In this document: positions 26,999-36,166 of the stretch, piece after piece
Layout of the letters: each line of letters opens with the position of its first letter
How positions within the stretch are numbered: the first letter of the stretch is position 1
Assembly: GCA_019918135.1 (NCBI GenBank)
Contig: WBZZ01006929.1
Location: 53,501-117,500, forward strand
Source of the DNA: Paulinella micropora
Taxonomy: Eukaryota; Cercozoa; Imbricatea; Euglyphida; Paulinellidae
Direction: 5' to 3'
DNA: 64,000 nt
The notes under the pieces: model-generated
Seen by the model: the letters and a program-made list of their open reading frames with translations, nothing else
Database searches by the model: none
Told to the model about the DNA's origin: nothing
Translations under genes and position numbers: made by a program

Positions 26999-29675
26999 GC
27001 AGTTGCCTTTCCTGCGCCCGCACGGTCGCGAGCTGGTAGCTCGGGAAGCGCAGCCCCCCGCGCACGGCCCCGCGGGTCACCCCCCCGGGGGGCTCGTACT
27101 GCCGGAACCAGCCGAGGGCTAACTCGCGCAGCTCGTCGGGACCTACGTGCAGGCGGAAGTAGCGGGCCAGGACCGCGTCGGGCCAGGCGCGCACTTGGAC
27201 CGCGTCGGGCCAGGCGCGCACTTCCGCTACGCTACGGGGGTCGGCCGCTGGGCGCAGCGTCCGCGCCAGGCGCTGCACCTGCGTGAGGCCGTCGGCGCCG
27301 GCCTGCCCGCGCCTGACGGTGTCCAGGCACGCGCAGCAGGCGGGGAACAGGCGTTGGGCCAGCACCACCAAGCAGCCATGCCCCATGGACGGCAGCTGCG
27401 CGCTGTCCCCGAGCAGGAGCAGGCCCGCCATCGAGGGAGCGAGCCTGGCCAGCACGTCCAAGAGGCGGAGCAGGCCCGCCGGACTGAACAAGGACAGCTC
27501 GTCGACGACCAAGAGGGTAGGCGTCGGCCAGGCGGGCCTCGGCGGCAGCGCCGCGTACGCCTCTAGCAGGGCGGACGTGTAGCAGCCGGCCGTGACGTAC
27601 GAGCCCCAGCCCCTCGGCCGGCGGCGGGGGGCCGCGGCACTGGCGGCAGGCAGGGTCCCCAGCCGGGTCCCCGGCGCTGGGCTCTGCGGGCGGCCGCCCG
27701 GGGGCCCCGGCCCAGGCCTGCCGCGCGGCGGTGACGGCCTGGCATGTCACGGCCACAAACACGAGCGGCACGCCCAGGCAGCGGAGCCAGCCCGCCAGCG
27801 AGGTCTTCCCCGTGTCCGCGGCCCCGACGAGGACGCCGAGGCGCGAGCGCAGGCACACCTCGGCGGCGCGGCGCTGTTCCTCGCTGGCCACGAAGGGGCC
27901 GGCCCCCGGGCCGCGGGCCCGGAGCCTGGCCAGCAGGTGGCCGCAGCCCGACGTAGCCAGGTCCCGGAGGCGCCCCGCGAGGGCCTGCTCCTGGCGCCAC
28001 AGGTCCTGTGGCACCCAGAGGCCGGGGCGGGGGTGCAGCCACGCGGGCTCTGTGGGCGGTTGCGGCGCGCGGCGGCGGCGACGCTTGGGCGGGGGTGGGC
28101 CGGCGCCGGCGCAGCGGGTGCAGCCGGCGGAGCCCCCCGCGCCGAGCCCCCAGAGGTCACTGAGCACGGGGCCCAGCACGGCCGGCGTGACGTGTGACTT
28201 GAGTGCGTACGCGTTCTCGCCGGCGGGCTCGCACCAGTCCTCGCACCACAGCGAACCGTCCGGCAGTGACAACTGTCGCAGCAGGTCGGAGAAGCCAGGG
28301 AAAAGGTGGCGGCCGTGTTCCGAGCGGCGGTCGAGGTTCAGCAGCAGCTCGCACACCAGGCCGCCGGCGGGTTGGCAGGCCGTGAGTTGGAAGCACGAGC
28401 TCTTGCGCACGGCGAGGGTGAGCCGCAGCCAGTAGTGGACGAGCACGAGGCGCCGGCCCGCGGGCCCGAGCCCCGCCGCGAGGCGGAGCCCGGAGAAGCC
28501 GGCCCAGGCGCTGGAAGTGGGCCGGGGTCAGCGCCGGGCTGTCTAGCGCGCCCGGCAGCAGCAGGTCGCCGTCGAACAAGCAGCGCGGGTCGGCGCCGCC
28601 CGGGGGCGAGTCCAGCAACGAAGCGAGCCACCGGCGCCTGGCCCGCCGCTGGCTGCGCACAGTACACATCCCGGCGGGGTTGGAAGAGCACTTCCCCCCG
28701 CGAGTCGTACCAGAGCCACCAGTTATTGCTACAGGACACGACCCTCTGCAGGCTGGTCTGCCGGCGCATGGCCCAGCTGCAGGACACCACCAGGGGGTCC
28801 AGCGGCGCGAGCCCGTGCTCGGCCCACACCCTAGCCTGCTCCCGGAGGCCGAAGGTGCCCAGGTTGTTGTACACTCCGCACAGCCGGCACCGGCAGTTGG
28901 AGGCCAGGGGCTCCGACACTATGGCCAACAGGCGCCTCGCCCCCGGCTCCTGCTCCGGTGCCTCGGGCGCCGCCCACGCCCCGCCTTCCTCCCCGGCCTG
29001 CCGCCACAGCTCGTGGCACCTTAGCGCCTCGCAGAGTGGTTCCAGGCGGGCTCGCCACGCGGGGCGCCGGCACAGCTCCTCCAGGTGCGCTTCCTGCCAG
29101 AGCGTAGCGGGCGTCTGGACCCCGAGGTCTAGCCGGGCCATGACGCGTACCCTGAGCTGGAGCAGCGCCGCCCTTTCCTCGTCCCGGTCGGCCGCCCAGT
29201 ACAACACGAGCCGTCGCTCGGAGAAGCGGTGCGCAATGGTGCAGCCCCAGCAGTGGCAACGCCATTGCAGCGGATCACATTGGTGCAGCCTCAGCAAGCG
29301 GCAGGACCAGCACGCGCAGTCCTCCCGCGTGTCGGCCTCGCAGACACCACGCAAACTCACGGTCGCTCCCCACCGCCCGGCCGCGAACACGTACCGATGC
29401 GCCAGAGAGGACAAGAGCAGCCGGCGGATCTGGGTGGGCACGGCGAGGTGGGGTACGCCGACCGAGCAGGGTGGGTCGGACGCGGCCGGGAGGCCGTAGC
29501 GGCCGTTGACATACCCCGGGGCCTGCCTGGCCTGGTGCAGGCGCTCACGAGCCACGTCCAGCCCTTGGACCAGCGGGGTGCTGTGGGTGCCGAGCAGGCC
29601 CACGGGATCCTGGCACGGCGGCGGACCCGCCCGCGCGTCGTCCGGGGGTGGTGGTGGCGGTGGTAGGGGCTGCAT
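26898..29675 (-). pseudogene. RecD/UL5-like SF1 helicase with Cys-rich N-terminus, broken and C-truncated
   Basis: From ATG 29,675 a Pro-rich start leads to a Cys-rich block (CACWSC, CDPLQWRCHCWGC) that may bind zinc. Frame changes lie near 28,650, near 28,450 and near 27,590. SF1 motifs are visible: motif I VLVGAADTGKTSLAG (about 27,795-27,836), motif II LLVVDELSLFSP (about 27,478-27,513) and motif III LLLLGDSAQLPSMG (about 27,379-27,420). This order and the GDxxQLP box fit the RecD/Pif1 branch that includes herpesvirus UL5. Motifs IV-VI are not found before the stop at 26,898, so the second core domain is missing or too decayed. A 24-base direct repeat (27,176-27,224) duplicates RAWPDAV. 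With the primase it could form a helicase-primase. Confidence 0.75.
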
Positions 29676-29699
29676 CTATGCTGTCTGACGAATTTCGCA

Positions 29700-29902
29700 G
29701 CGACTGGATTTTGTGAGCGTGCAACTCTTCCCCCCCCCCCCCCCCCGTACGCGCCAGCGCGGGGGGGGGGGGGGGGCCTCTTCCACCCCCCCCCCCCCGG
29801 CGCGTGTGCATAGGGGGGGGGGCGCGCCGGCCGCGTGCGCTGCGCTGCCCGGCCGCCCGCGGCAAGTCCCGGGGCCCGGCGAGACCGGAGCGGGTACGCC
29901 TG
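29700..29902. other. G/C homopolymer-rich intergenic region
   Basis: C17 (29,730-29,746), G16 (29,761-29,776) and C13 (29,786-29,798) alternate and could fold into G:C stems or quadruplexes. It lies between the start of the SF1 helicase and the end of kinase 2, both on the minus strand. Confidence 0.6.
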
Positions 29903-31288
29903 TCAGTGGAAGGGGGTCTTTTTTATTGGCAAGGAGGGTACAGGCCCCTCCCCCCGCGGGGGGGGGGGGGGGGCACTGTTGTCAGGCCTCGACCGAGCGG
30001 CCGGTGGGGCCTTCCACCGAACGCCCCGCTTCCTTTCCGGCCCCCGGGCCGAGCCGCGCTGTTCCTGCACCCGGAACCTGGCCTGCACCAACGGCCCCAA
30101 AAACTCGAGGCACATGCGCAGCCACCCGCCGCAACACCTGCTAGCAATCTCCTGGATCGCGCCATAACAATCCAGGCGCTGTTGGTGCAGCAACTGCAAG
30201 TAGCGCTTGGCCGCGAACAGGAAAATGTCCACCACGGGGTGCCCGTCCGCCAGCGCCGCTTCCGGGCTGCCGCCAGCGGTTAGCGGGCGCCAGAAGGCTT
30301 CCGTGCGCGGCTCGGGCAGTCCGTTGCTGCGCAGGCAGTTCCGCAGCCACGCGATCGTGAGCGGCCGGCTCGGTGTCTCTGCGCGTTGCAGGTGCTTGGC
30401 CAGCAAACACAGGTACGCGTCCCAGTCCTCCACCAGGGCGTCGCGTACGTCCACCGCGTACAGAGTCCAATAGCGCCAACCACCGCGGGGCAGGATGACA
30501 CACTGCAGTAGGTCCCAGGCCGCGTGGAAACGCGCGACGGCCTTGGCCCCCTGCCAGCCCGGCAGGTGCCACAGTGCCAGGGGGGCGTCGCCGCGGCAGG
30601 CGCTGAGAAAGTACAACAAGGCCGCGTCCGACGCCGCCTCGCTCGGCTCACGGAGGAAATACATGGTCGCCTCGTCGAGGTCGGTCAGCACCAGTCGCTG
30701 TGCCCCCCCCTCTTTTCCGCCAAGCTTCAGCAGCACGTTGGCGGGTTTGGCATCAAAGGGGAAACACCCCCCTTGCACGACCACCTGCTTCAGCAGCTGG
30801 GCGACGGGCCCCACCAGGTCGCTGGCCAAGCGGGACACCGAGCCGGGCAGCGGGTATTTGCTGAGGTCCAGGTCGAAGGCCTCGAGGTGCACCAGGACCA
30901 GGCAGTGGGTCACGGCGCGCTGCTCACTCTCCGCGCGCTGGCTCTCGCGGAAATCACAGCCGCGCAGGCCCAGCAGGCGCTCGAGGGCCGCGACCAGGGG
31001 TCCCGTCCGCTGCACGCGCCTGCGCAGCCACTTCTGGGCGGTGGGGCTGTGCAGTACCTGGATTTCGTACACGGCCGGCCCCACCCCGAGCCGTTGTAGC
31101 CGCGCGTAGCCCCCTTCTTCTTCCCGGGAACAATCCTTCACTAGCTTCAGGGCACGCTTCCCCCACTTGAACACCGAGCCGTACGTGCCTTGGCCTAGCA
31201 AGGGTAGGTCGGCCAAGAGGTCCAGCGTGGCCTGGGTACCGACAGGCCCCGTGTAGGCCAGCGGGATCTTGGGCTGGCCCGACAGCAT
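29903..31288 (-). CDS. Divergent viral-type protein kinase 2 (461 aa)
   Basis: The frame is intact from ATG 31,288 (MLSGQPKIPLAYTG) to about 29,903. Glycine loop LGQGTYGSVF and RALKLVK (likely ATP-binding Lys) lie near residues 34-54; the catalytic loop is FDAKPANVLLKL (about 30,730-30,765), with Asp and Asn kept but HRD replaced by PFD; TDLDEA takes the DFG position (about 30,673-30,696). It shares GYARLQRLGVGP with kinase 1, whose loop is likewise non-HRD. The family resembles herpesvirus-encoded Ser/Thr kinases only in general outline. The C-terminal 40 residues are Pro/Arg-rich across a G-tract and may be frame-drifted. The open frame extends upstream of 31,288 without another ATG. Confidence 0.75.
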   Translation of the reverse strand: MLSGQPKIPLAYTGPVGTQATLDLLADLPLLGQGTYGSVFKWGKRALKLVKDCSREEEGGYARLQRLGVGPAVYEIQVLHSPTAQKWLRRRVQRTGPLVAALERLLGLRGCDFRESQRAESEQRAVTHCLVLVHLEAFDLDLSKYPLPGSVSRLASDLVGPVAQLLKQVVVQGGCFPFDAKPANVLLKLGGKEGGAQRLVLTDLDEATMYFLREPSEAASDAALLYFLSACRGDAPLALWHLPGWQGAKAVARFHAAWDLLQCVILPRGGWRYWTLYAVDVRDALVEDWDAYLCLLAKHLQRAETPSRPLTIAWLRNCLRSNGLPEPRTEAFWRPLTAGGSPEAALADGHPVVDIFLFAAKRYLQLLHQQRLDCYGAIQEIASRCCGGWLRMCLEFLGPLVQARFRVQEQRGSARGPERKRGVRWKAPPAARSRPDNSAPPPPPRGEGPVPSLPIKKTPFH

Positions 31289-31339
31289 CAGCAGGTAAAG
31301 TGAGACGGCGAGGCACTCGCTTCTGGCCACAGTCACTGC

Positions 31340-31976
31340 TTTGGGGTGGCACTAGGCCCCCCTCCCCCCACCACGCGCCGACCGCCTCCACCCGGGGGCG
31401 TGCGGGGAGGGGGGCGGGGGGGGGGGGGGGGGGGGGAGGGGGGGAGGCGCAGAGGGTGCGGGGGGAGGGAGGCGACTTGGTCCGGCCGCTGGCGTGGGGG
31501 CGGCAGTATCCCGCTCGGTGCGGGACGGCAGCGGCAGCAATCCCCGTGCATCGAAGATCAAGCCTCAGTCAAGTGAGCGCCTGGCGGCCCCACGCCTCCC
31601 GCCCTCCTCCACCGACCCGTGCAGTCGCCCCTCGTCTTCGCCCCCCCTGCGAGCCACTTCGGGCGGAGGCAGCCCCCCCTGGCGTGTGCCGCAGGTGGCG
31701 CAAGGGGGGTCGCACCCGTTCCGCCAGCAGCCCAATAGCGTGCCGTTGGTGACCCGCGCCGCCGGAGGCCCGAAGGCGTGCCGCCGTCCGTCGGCCGGCC
31801 GGGAGCCAGGCGGCGCACCGCTATCCGGCGGCCGCCAGCCGGCCAGGCGTTAAGAAAAGACATTCCTTTGGACAACCCCTCTCCCCCCTCCTCCGCCCCC
31901 CCCTCCTCCGCCTCCCGCCCTCCTTTCATTATTCTGCCTGGGGGAGGGAGTGCACTCTGCTGCTTCCAGTAAAAAG
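31340..31976. promoter_or_regulatory. GC-rich divergent intergenic region with long G run
   Basis: G runs to about 20 occupy 31,407-31,445. The remainder is GC-rich and pyrimidine-rich toward the right, ending CTCTGCTGCTTCCAG (about 31,956-31,970) seven bases before ATG 31,977, a probable splice acceptor. Several frames are open only because of composition; I support none as genes. Confidence 0.4.
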
Positions 31977-34043
31977 ATGGCAGTCCCTAGCCCAGCCAAG
32001 CGCCTGCGTACTGGCGGTGGAGAGGAAGAACGCCACGCCGAACACGAAGACGTGGTGACATTTTGGTTTGGGTGTGGAGCAGACAGCCGCTCTTGGTCCT
32101 GCCATTCGCGCTTGCTGGCCAATCTACCCCCGGATGCCTTCTGCGCCCGGTGCGTGGGGTAACGCGTGTCCCTGAAGTCAGGCTGCCCGACGTAGAGCCT
32201 CGCTATCTGGACCTGGTTCGGAGGGAGGTTTCTGCTTTTTCGTTGAACACGCTACAAGCCCTGCTGACCAGGTGCGAACGTCTGCTTGCTCTGCAGAACT
32301 ACCTAAACGGTTATCTGCTCGAGGACGAGAAGCGACGCGTGCTGCTAGACAGCGAAACGGTGGCACTGCGCGTGGTTGTGAACACAATACAACAGGCACA
32401 GGGGCCGCCTGCACCGCAGAATGTGTCCGTGCTGCCCGCTAGCCCGAGACCATACCAGCCCTGGGACGGGGGGGCCTACGAGGCGTTGTGCCTGTTGGGC
32501 CTCGAGGTATCGGTCTACGAGCATACGGTACGGCTGTACGAAGAACTGGGCTTCATGGGGTTATTCCTTGTATCGGATGTCAAGGAAAGGGGGGTGCTGG
32601 AGGGAGCCAAGATAGCTTGGGACGGGAAAACATACGATCTCAGGATCTCGCCCACGTCGCCCTTCTGGGTACCAGGGAACGCGCAGGGGCCTCCGTACCC
32701 AGGGTAGAGTGAGCTCTTCCTCCGGCACAGGGTAGAAGTGCAATCGGGGCTGGCACGGGTACGACAGCAAGAAACATCCTTTCCGTACCAAAAACTCGAG
32801 CTTCCTCCTTACGGGCTTGATACAGTAGGTCCCTTCCACGGCAGGAAGCCTCTGCACGCACTCGCCGAGTTTGTGGAGAAGGTGGATGAACTTCGTTGGG
32901 CGTCTGAGGTGCATGCGGACCGATTAGAGCTGCTGCCGGGCTTGGCAAGGGATCTGGAAGTCTTTCGGTACCAGTTTAAGTGGTCCCCTATTGTGCGCCA
33001 AACAGAGCTCTGTCGAGCAGTGCTGAAAGCCTACGGATACACGGCCTGCCAGAACTGTAGAGAGCAAAAAGCAGCCGCCCCAGAAAACGGGGGCCCGTCC
33101 GCCGAGGCGGTTAGCACGCCTGTTACTGTACGGGTGGGGTCTACAGCGGAGCGGAGTTACCACTCGGAAGTACTCCAGGCGCTGCCGCGCTTAGCAGCGG
33201 CAGGAGGACGAATAGAGCTGCCGGCTCCCCCGCCCGGCGTCAAGCCTAGCTTGGTCCTGGACGAGATAGAGCATGGCTACACACACCTGGTCCGTGCGCT
33301 GGCCAGCCTGGGCGGTCGCGTGGCTGAGTGCTGGAGGGAGATCATTGCCTCGCGCTTTGGACTCCCGTACGAAAAGTATGACTGGGGTCGGCCTGCAACA
33401 ACTCGCGCACGTTGTGCAGGCATGCTGGCCAGCCCCCAAGGGTTCGAGGCTCACTGCGTGGAACCAGGACGAGTTCGCAGCCCTGGCCAAGCACGGGCTT
33501 GAGATCCGTTACGTGGCCTACGCCGCGCAGCTGTATGCGCGGGTGGCGGAACGGACCGTACGGGCTACCTGGGCGGCTGGAGAGCCCCGGCCCGGCACTG
33601 TGCTAGGCGTCCGAGCCTATGTACAATTGCCGGCCGAGCCCCCAAGTGCAGGACCCGTCTGGCACCCCGTAGGACTAGACGGGGGCGGGCGGCTACCTTG
33701 GTACCGTACTGACCCCGAAGGTTACAAAAGTTACCAGGACCTTAAGGACGCTTTCCTCGTTGTCCCCGCCCACGACCAGAGTTCGTACCACCAGCGCACG
33801 GCACTGGAAGTGATCCAGGGGCTGGTCAACGAAGCAGACGAACTGAGGCGAGTAGGTACAGGCCTGCGAAGTGTTCTGCAGTACGAAGAATTCGGGACAC
33901 GGGTGGTACAGGCCGTGAAGGATTACGAAGGCTGCTGTGACGGCGAAGTGAGCGCTTACCGGGCCTTGCTTAAGTACTATGCTGAAAACGTGTATCCACG
34001 GGGCCGGGGCCCTAGTACTAGCGCTGTTCGACGTCACCGCTAA
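31977..34043 (+). pseudogene. Unknown ~690-codon protein, possible N-terminal BTB-like domain, frameshifted
   Basis: ATG 31,977 (MAVPSPAKRLRTGGGEEE) gives an NLS-like KRLR. Coding then moves frame near 32,150, near 32,720 and near 33,420, ending at TAA 34,041-34,043. The first 120 residues (DVVTFWFG, WSCHSRLLANLPPDAF, VRLPDVEPRYLDLVRRE) recall a BTB/POZ fold, weakly. The rest is helix-rich with repeated YLxLLGLEVSVYEHTVRLYEE-type and LEIRYVAYAAQLYARV segments that look like internal repeats of about 230 residues (KTYDLRISPTSPFW, YRTDPEGYKSYQDLKDAF). If BTB is right, it could pair with the kelch protein in a Cullin-3 system; this is speculation. Confidence 0.45.
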
Positions 34044-34575
34044 TCGGCCATGCATAGAACAAAAGAGGGAGATTCTGTGAAGATGGGGAAGAATGGCTTG
34101 TGCCTAGTAGCCCGACAACTGTATTCTTGCTATTAAAACGGCAGCCTCGTTTTGCTGCGCCGGCTCCACGCACAAGCTAGCTACAACCGGCCGCCGTAGC
34201 GTCGGGCCGGCTGTGGCCCAAGGAAGGAACCCTTGTCCAGCTGGGAGTCGAGGACGGGATAGAATCTTCTTGCTTTCTTCTCTGGACGTGGCCGTAGCGG
34301 CGGATATGACGCTCGGGTAAGCCTGGGGAGGGAGTAGGCTAGGTGGTGGCTTTTGGACAGGGGTTGTTTCGAGGCTGGACCAAGGATGGGGGATGAAAAG
34401 GGGTCGGCAGTGAGGTGGGGGGGCTTTTGGATTCGCCAGGTGGTGGCTGGCATGCCCCTCTTCTTGTTGGCAGGAAGTTCAGCCTGGTCACGGCCGCATG
34501 GGGAGCGTGCATCTCTTAACCGGTTACCAGCGACCAACGGAAGGCTTTTTCAGGTCGAGCGGCACGAACGGCTTG
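34044..34575. other. Intergenic, no supported gene
   Basis: TATTAAAA at about 34,131 may be the poly(A) signal of the preceding gene. A 118-codon minus-strand frame is open here but shows no domain and no start context, so I leave it out. Confidence 0.4.
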
Positions 34576-34579
34576 GCCT

Positions 34580-34775
34580 TTCCGGCCGGGTGGCACAGCA
34601 GGACCGGGTTGTCTGGCGGGTGGCACAGCAGGACCGGGTTGCCTGGCCGGGTGGCACAGCAGGACCGGGTTGTCTGGCGGGTGGCACAGCAGGACCGGGT
34701 TGCCTGGCCGGGTGGCACAGCAGGACCGGGTTGCCTGGCCGGGTGGCACAGCAGGACCGGGTTGCCTGGCTGGGT
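34580..34775 (+). repeat. ~31-bp tandem repeat (left arm)
   Basis: About six to seven units of GGGTGGCACAGCAGGACCGG followed by GTTGCCTGGCC, with GTTGTCTGGCG variants. Open in several frames only because the unit contains no stop codon. Confidence 0.9.
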
Positions 34776-35551
34776 GGCTATATTCGTTTGGTCGGATAGC
34801 ACCGCTGCCTTTTCTCTTCCTCCCATCTCCCTTCCCCCCTCTCCCCTCTCCCTTCCCTTCTCCCTTCTCCCTTCTCCCTCCCCGTTGCCGAACATTGTGC
34901 AGCCCCCCCCCCACCCGGCTTCTTGTGCACGACACGGCTCCGGTGCCACCGGTTGCTTTCCCCGTACAGACCGCAAAACCGGGCGAAATTTTCGACCAGG
35001 CAAGAAAAATAAATCTGTGGCCCATAAGTCTTCTGGTAGCAAGAATCGCACTTGTGGGTCCAGACCTGCCCTGACCTCGCCGGTCGGGGTGCGCACCTAG
35101 GTACATATTGGCATCGGAGCACGTCCTGCCTATCGACAACAAATAACTAATTTCGTTCTTTATTTCTTTTGTCCGTTGATAGCGGTGCTTGTTCCTGTCT
35201 ATTAGGACAGGCCGGCCGTTCTCGGCAGTGCCGGACTATACCCCTCCGGGGTGGCACCTCAGGGCGGCCTGGCCCCACAAGTGCGGTTCTCTCCAGCGGG
35301 ACAGTTATGAGTCACAGGATTTAATTTTTTCAGCGAGTAGAAAAATTTGCCTGGTCCTGCGGTGAGGGACAAAACCACCGGTGGCACCCACCACCGGACC
35401 CGCGTTGGGTAAAAAAGCCGGATAAGGGGTCTGCACAATGTTCGGCCGCGGGGAGGGGGAAGGGAGAAGGGAAGGGAGAGGGGAGAAGGGAGAAGGGAGA
35501 AGGGAGAGAGGACGAAGAGGAAAGGCAGCGAGGCTATCCGGCCAGACGAAT

Positions 35552-35790
35552 ATAGCCCACCCGGCTGGAAAAGCCAGGCCCCCGTATGCCACCCGGCCGG
35601 GAAAGCCAAGCCCCGTGTGCCACCCGGCCGGGAAAGCCAGGCCCGTATGCCACCCGGCCGGAAAAGCCAGGCCCGTATGCCACCCGGCCGGAAAAGCCAG
35701 GCCACGTATGCCACCCGGCCGGGAAAGCCAGGCCCCCGTATGCCACCCTGCAGGAAAAGCAAGGCCTTGTATGCCACCCGGCCGAAAAAA
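35552..35790 (-). repeat. ~30-bp tandem repeat (right arm)
   Basis: About eight units of TATGCCACCCGGCCGGAAAA followed by GCCAGGCCCG. It shares GCCGGGTGGCA, in reverse complement, with the left-arm unit, but the rest of the unit has diverged, so each arm homogenised separately. Confidence 0.9.
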
Positions 35791-35840
35791 GGGAGGCAGT
35801 CCGCGCCACCCGAGCCCAGCCGACCGGTCTTTCCGTGCCA

Positions 35841-36166
35841 CCCAGCCTGCGAGCTCTCGTCCTTCGACTCGGCGAACGAAGATCCAGACCTGGGGTGGGC
35901 GTGCGGTCCCAGTTGGCTAGCAAGCCGAAAACCGAATTGTAACCTGCGGGTGGAAGACTGTTCTTGCTAGCCCAACCCCCCTGGGCGGCTCCGGCGCCCG
36001 GCGCTAGCTCTCGTGCTATTCTTTGTACTAATGACGCAGGGCTTGTTCGAGCTGAGCCAGCCAGCCAGCCAGCCAGCCAGGCCCCAGCCCAGGGCCCAGC
36101 CCGGGGTTGCCGAGAGCGTGTCTGCCGACCGGCGCTAGCTACCCGCTCCCCCGGCGCAGCGCTGGC
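35841..36166. other. GC-rich stretch with (CAGC)n run
   Basis: CAGCCAGCCAGCCAGCCAG at about 36,056-36,080 is a tetranucleotide repeat. No gene supported. Confidence 0.4.

Larger units (their letters stand above)
34576..35840. repeat. Large inverted repeat, ~520-580 bp arms, ~170 bp spacer
   Basis: The left arm (about 34,576-35,090) and the right arm (about 35,262-35,840) are diverged reverse complements. Matching landmarks are the GGCCGGGTGGCA tandem blocks, a CCCTTCTCCCTTCTCCC tract, CCGAACATTGTGCAG, a CCACCGGT block, and CCACAAGTGCG. Each arm therefore carries the same order outward to inward. The spacer contains a small hairpin CCTGTC/GGACAGG (about 35,195-35,212). Possible explanations are a viral terminal or internal repeat, a head-to-head duplication, or an origin. 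Confidence 0.75.

Noticed and set aside
27147..28435. Long plus-strand ORFs opposite the SF1 helicase
   Set aside because: They are GC-driven shadows of the minus-strand gene, rich in Arg/Pro/Gly with no motifs, whereas the minus strand has clear helicase motifs.
34580..34775. CRISPR array
   Set aside because: Units are back-to-back tandem copies with no unique spacers and no cas genes.
34580..35790. Proteins made of GLPGRVAQQDR-type or PPGRESQA-type repeats
   Set aside because: All six frames are open because the 30-31-bp units contain no stop; there is no unique flanking coding sequence or domain.
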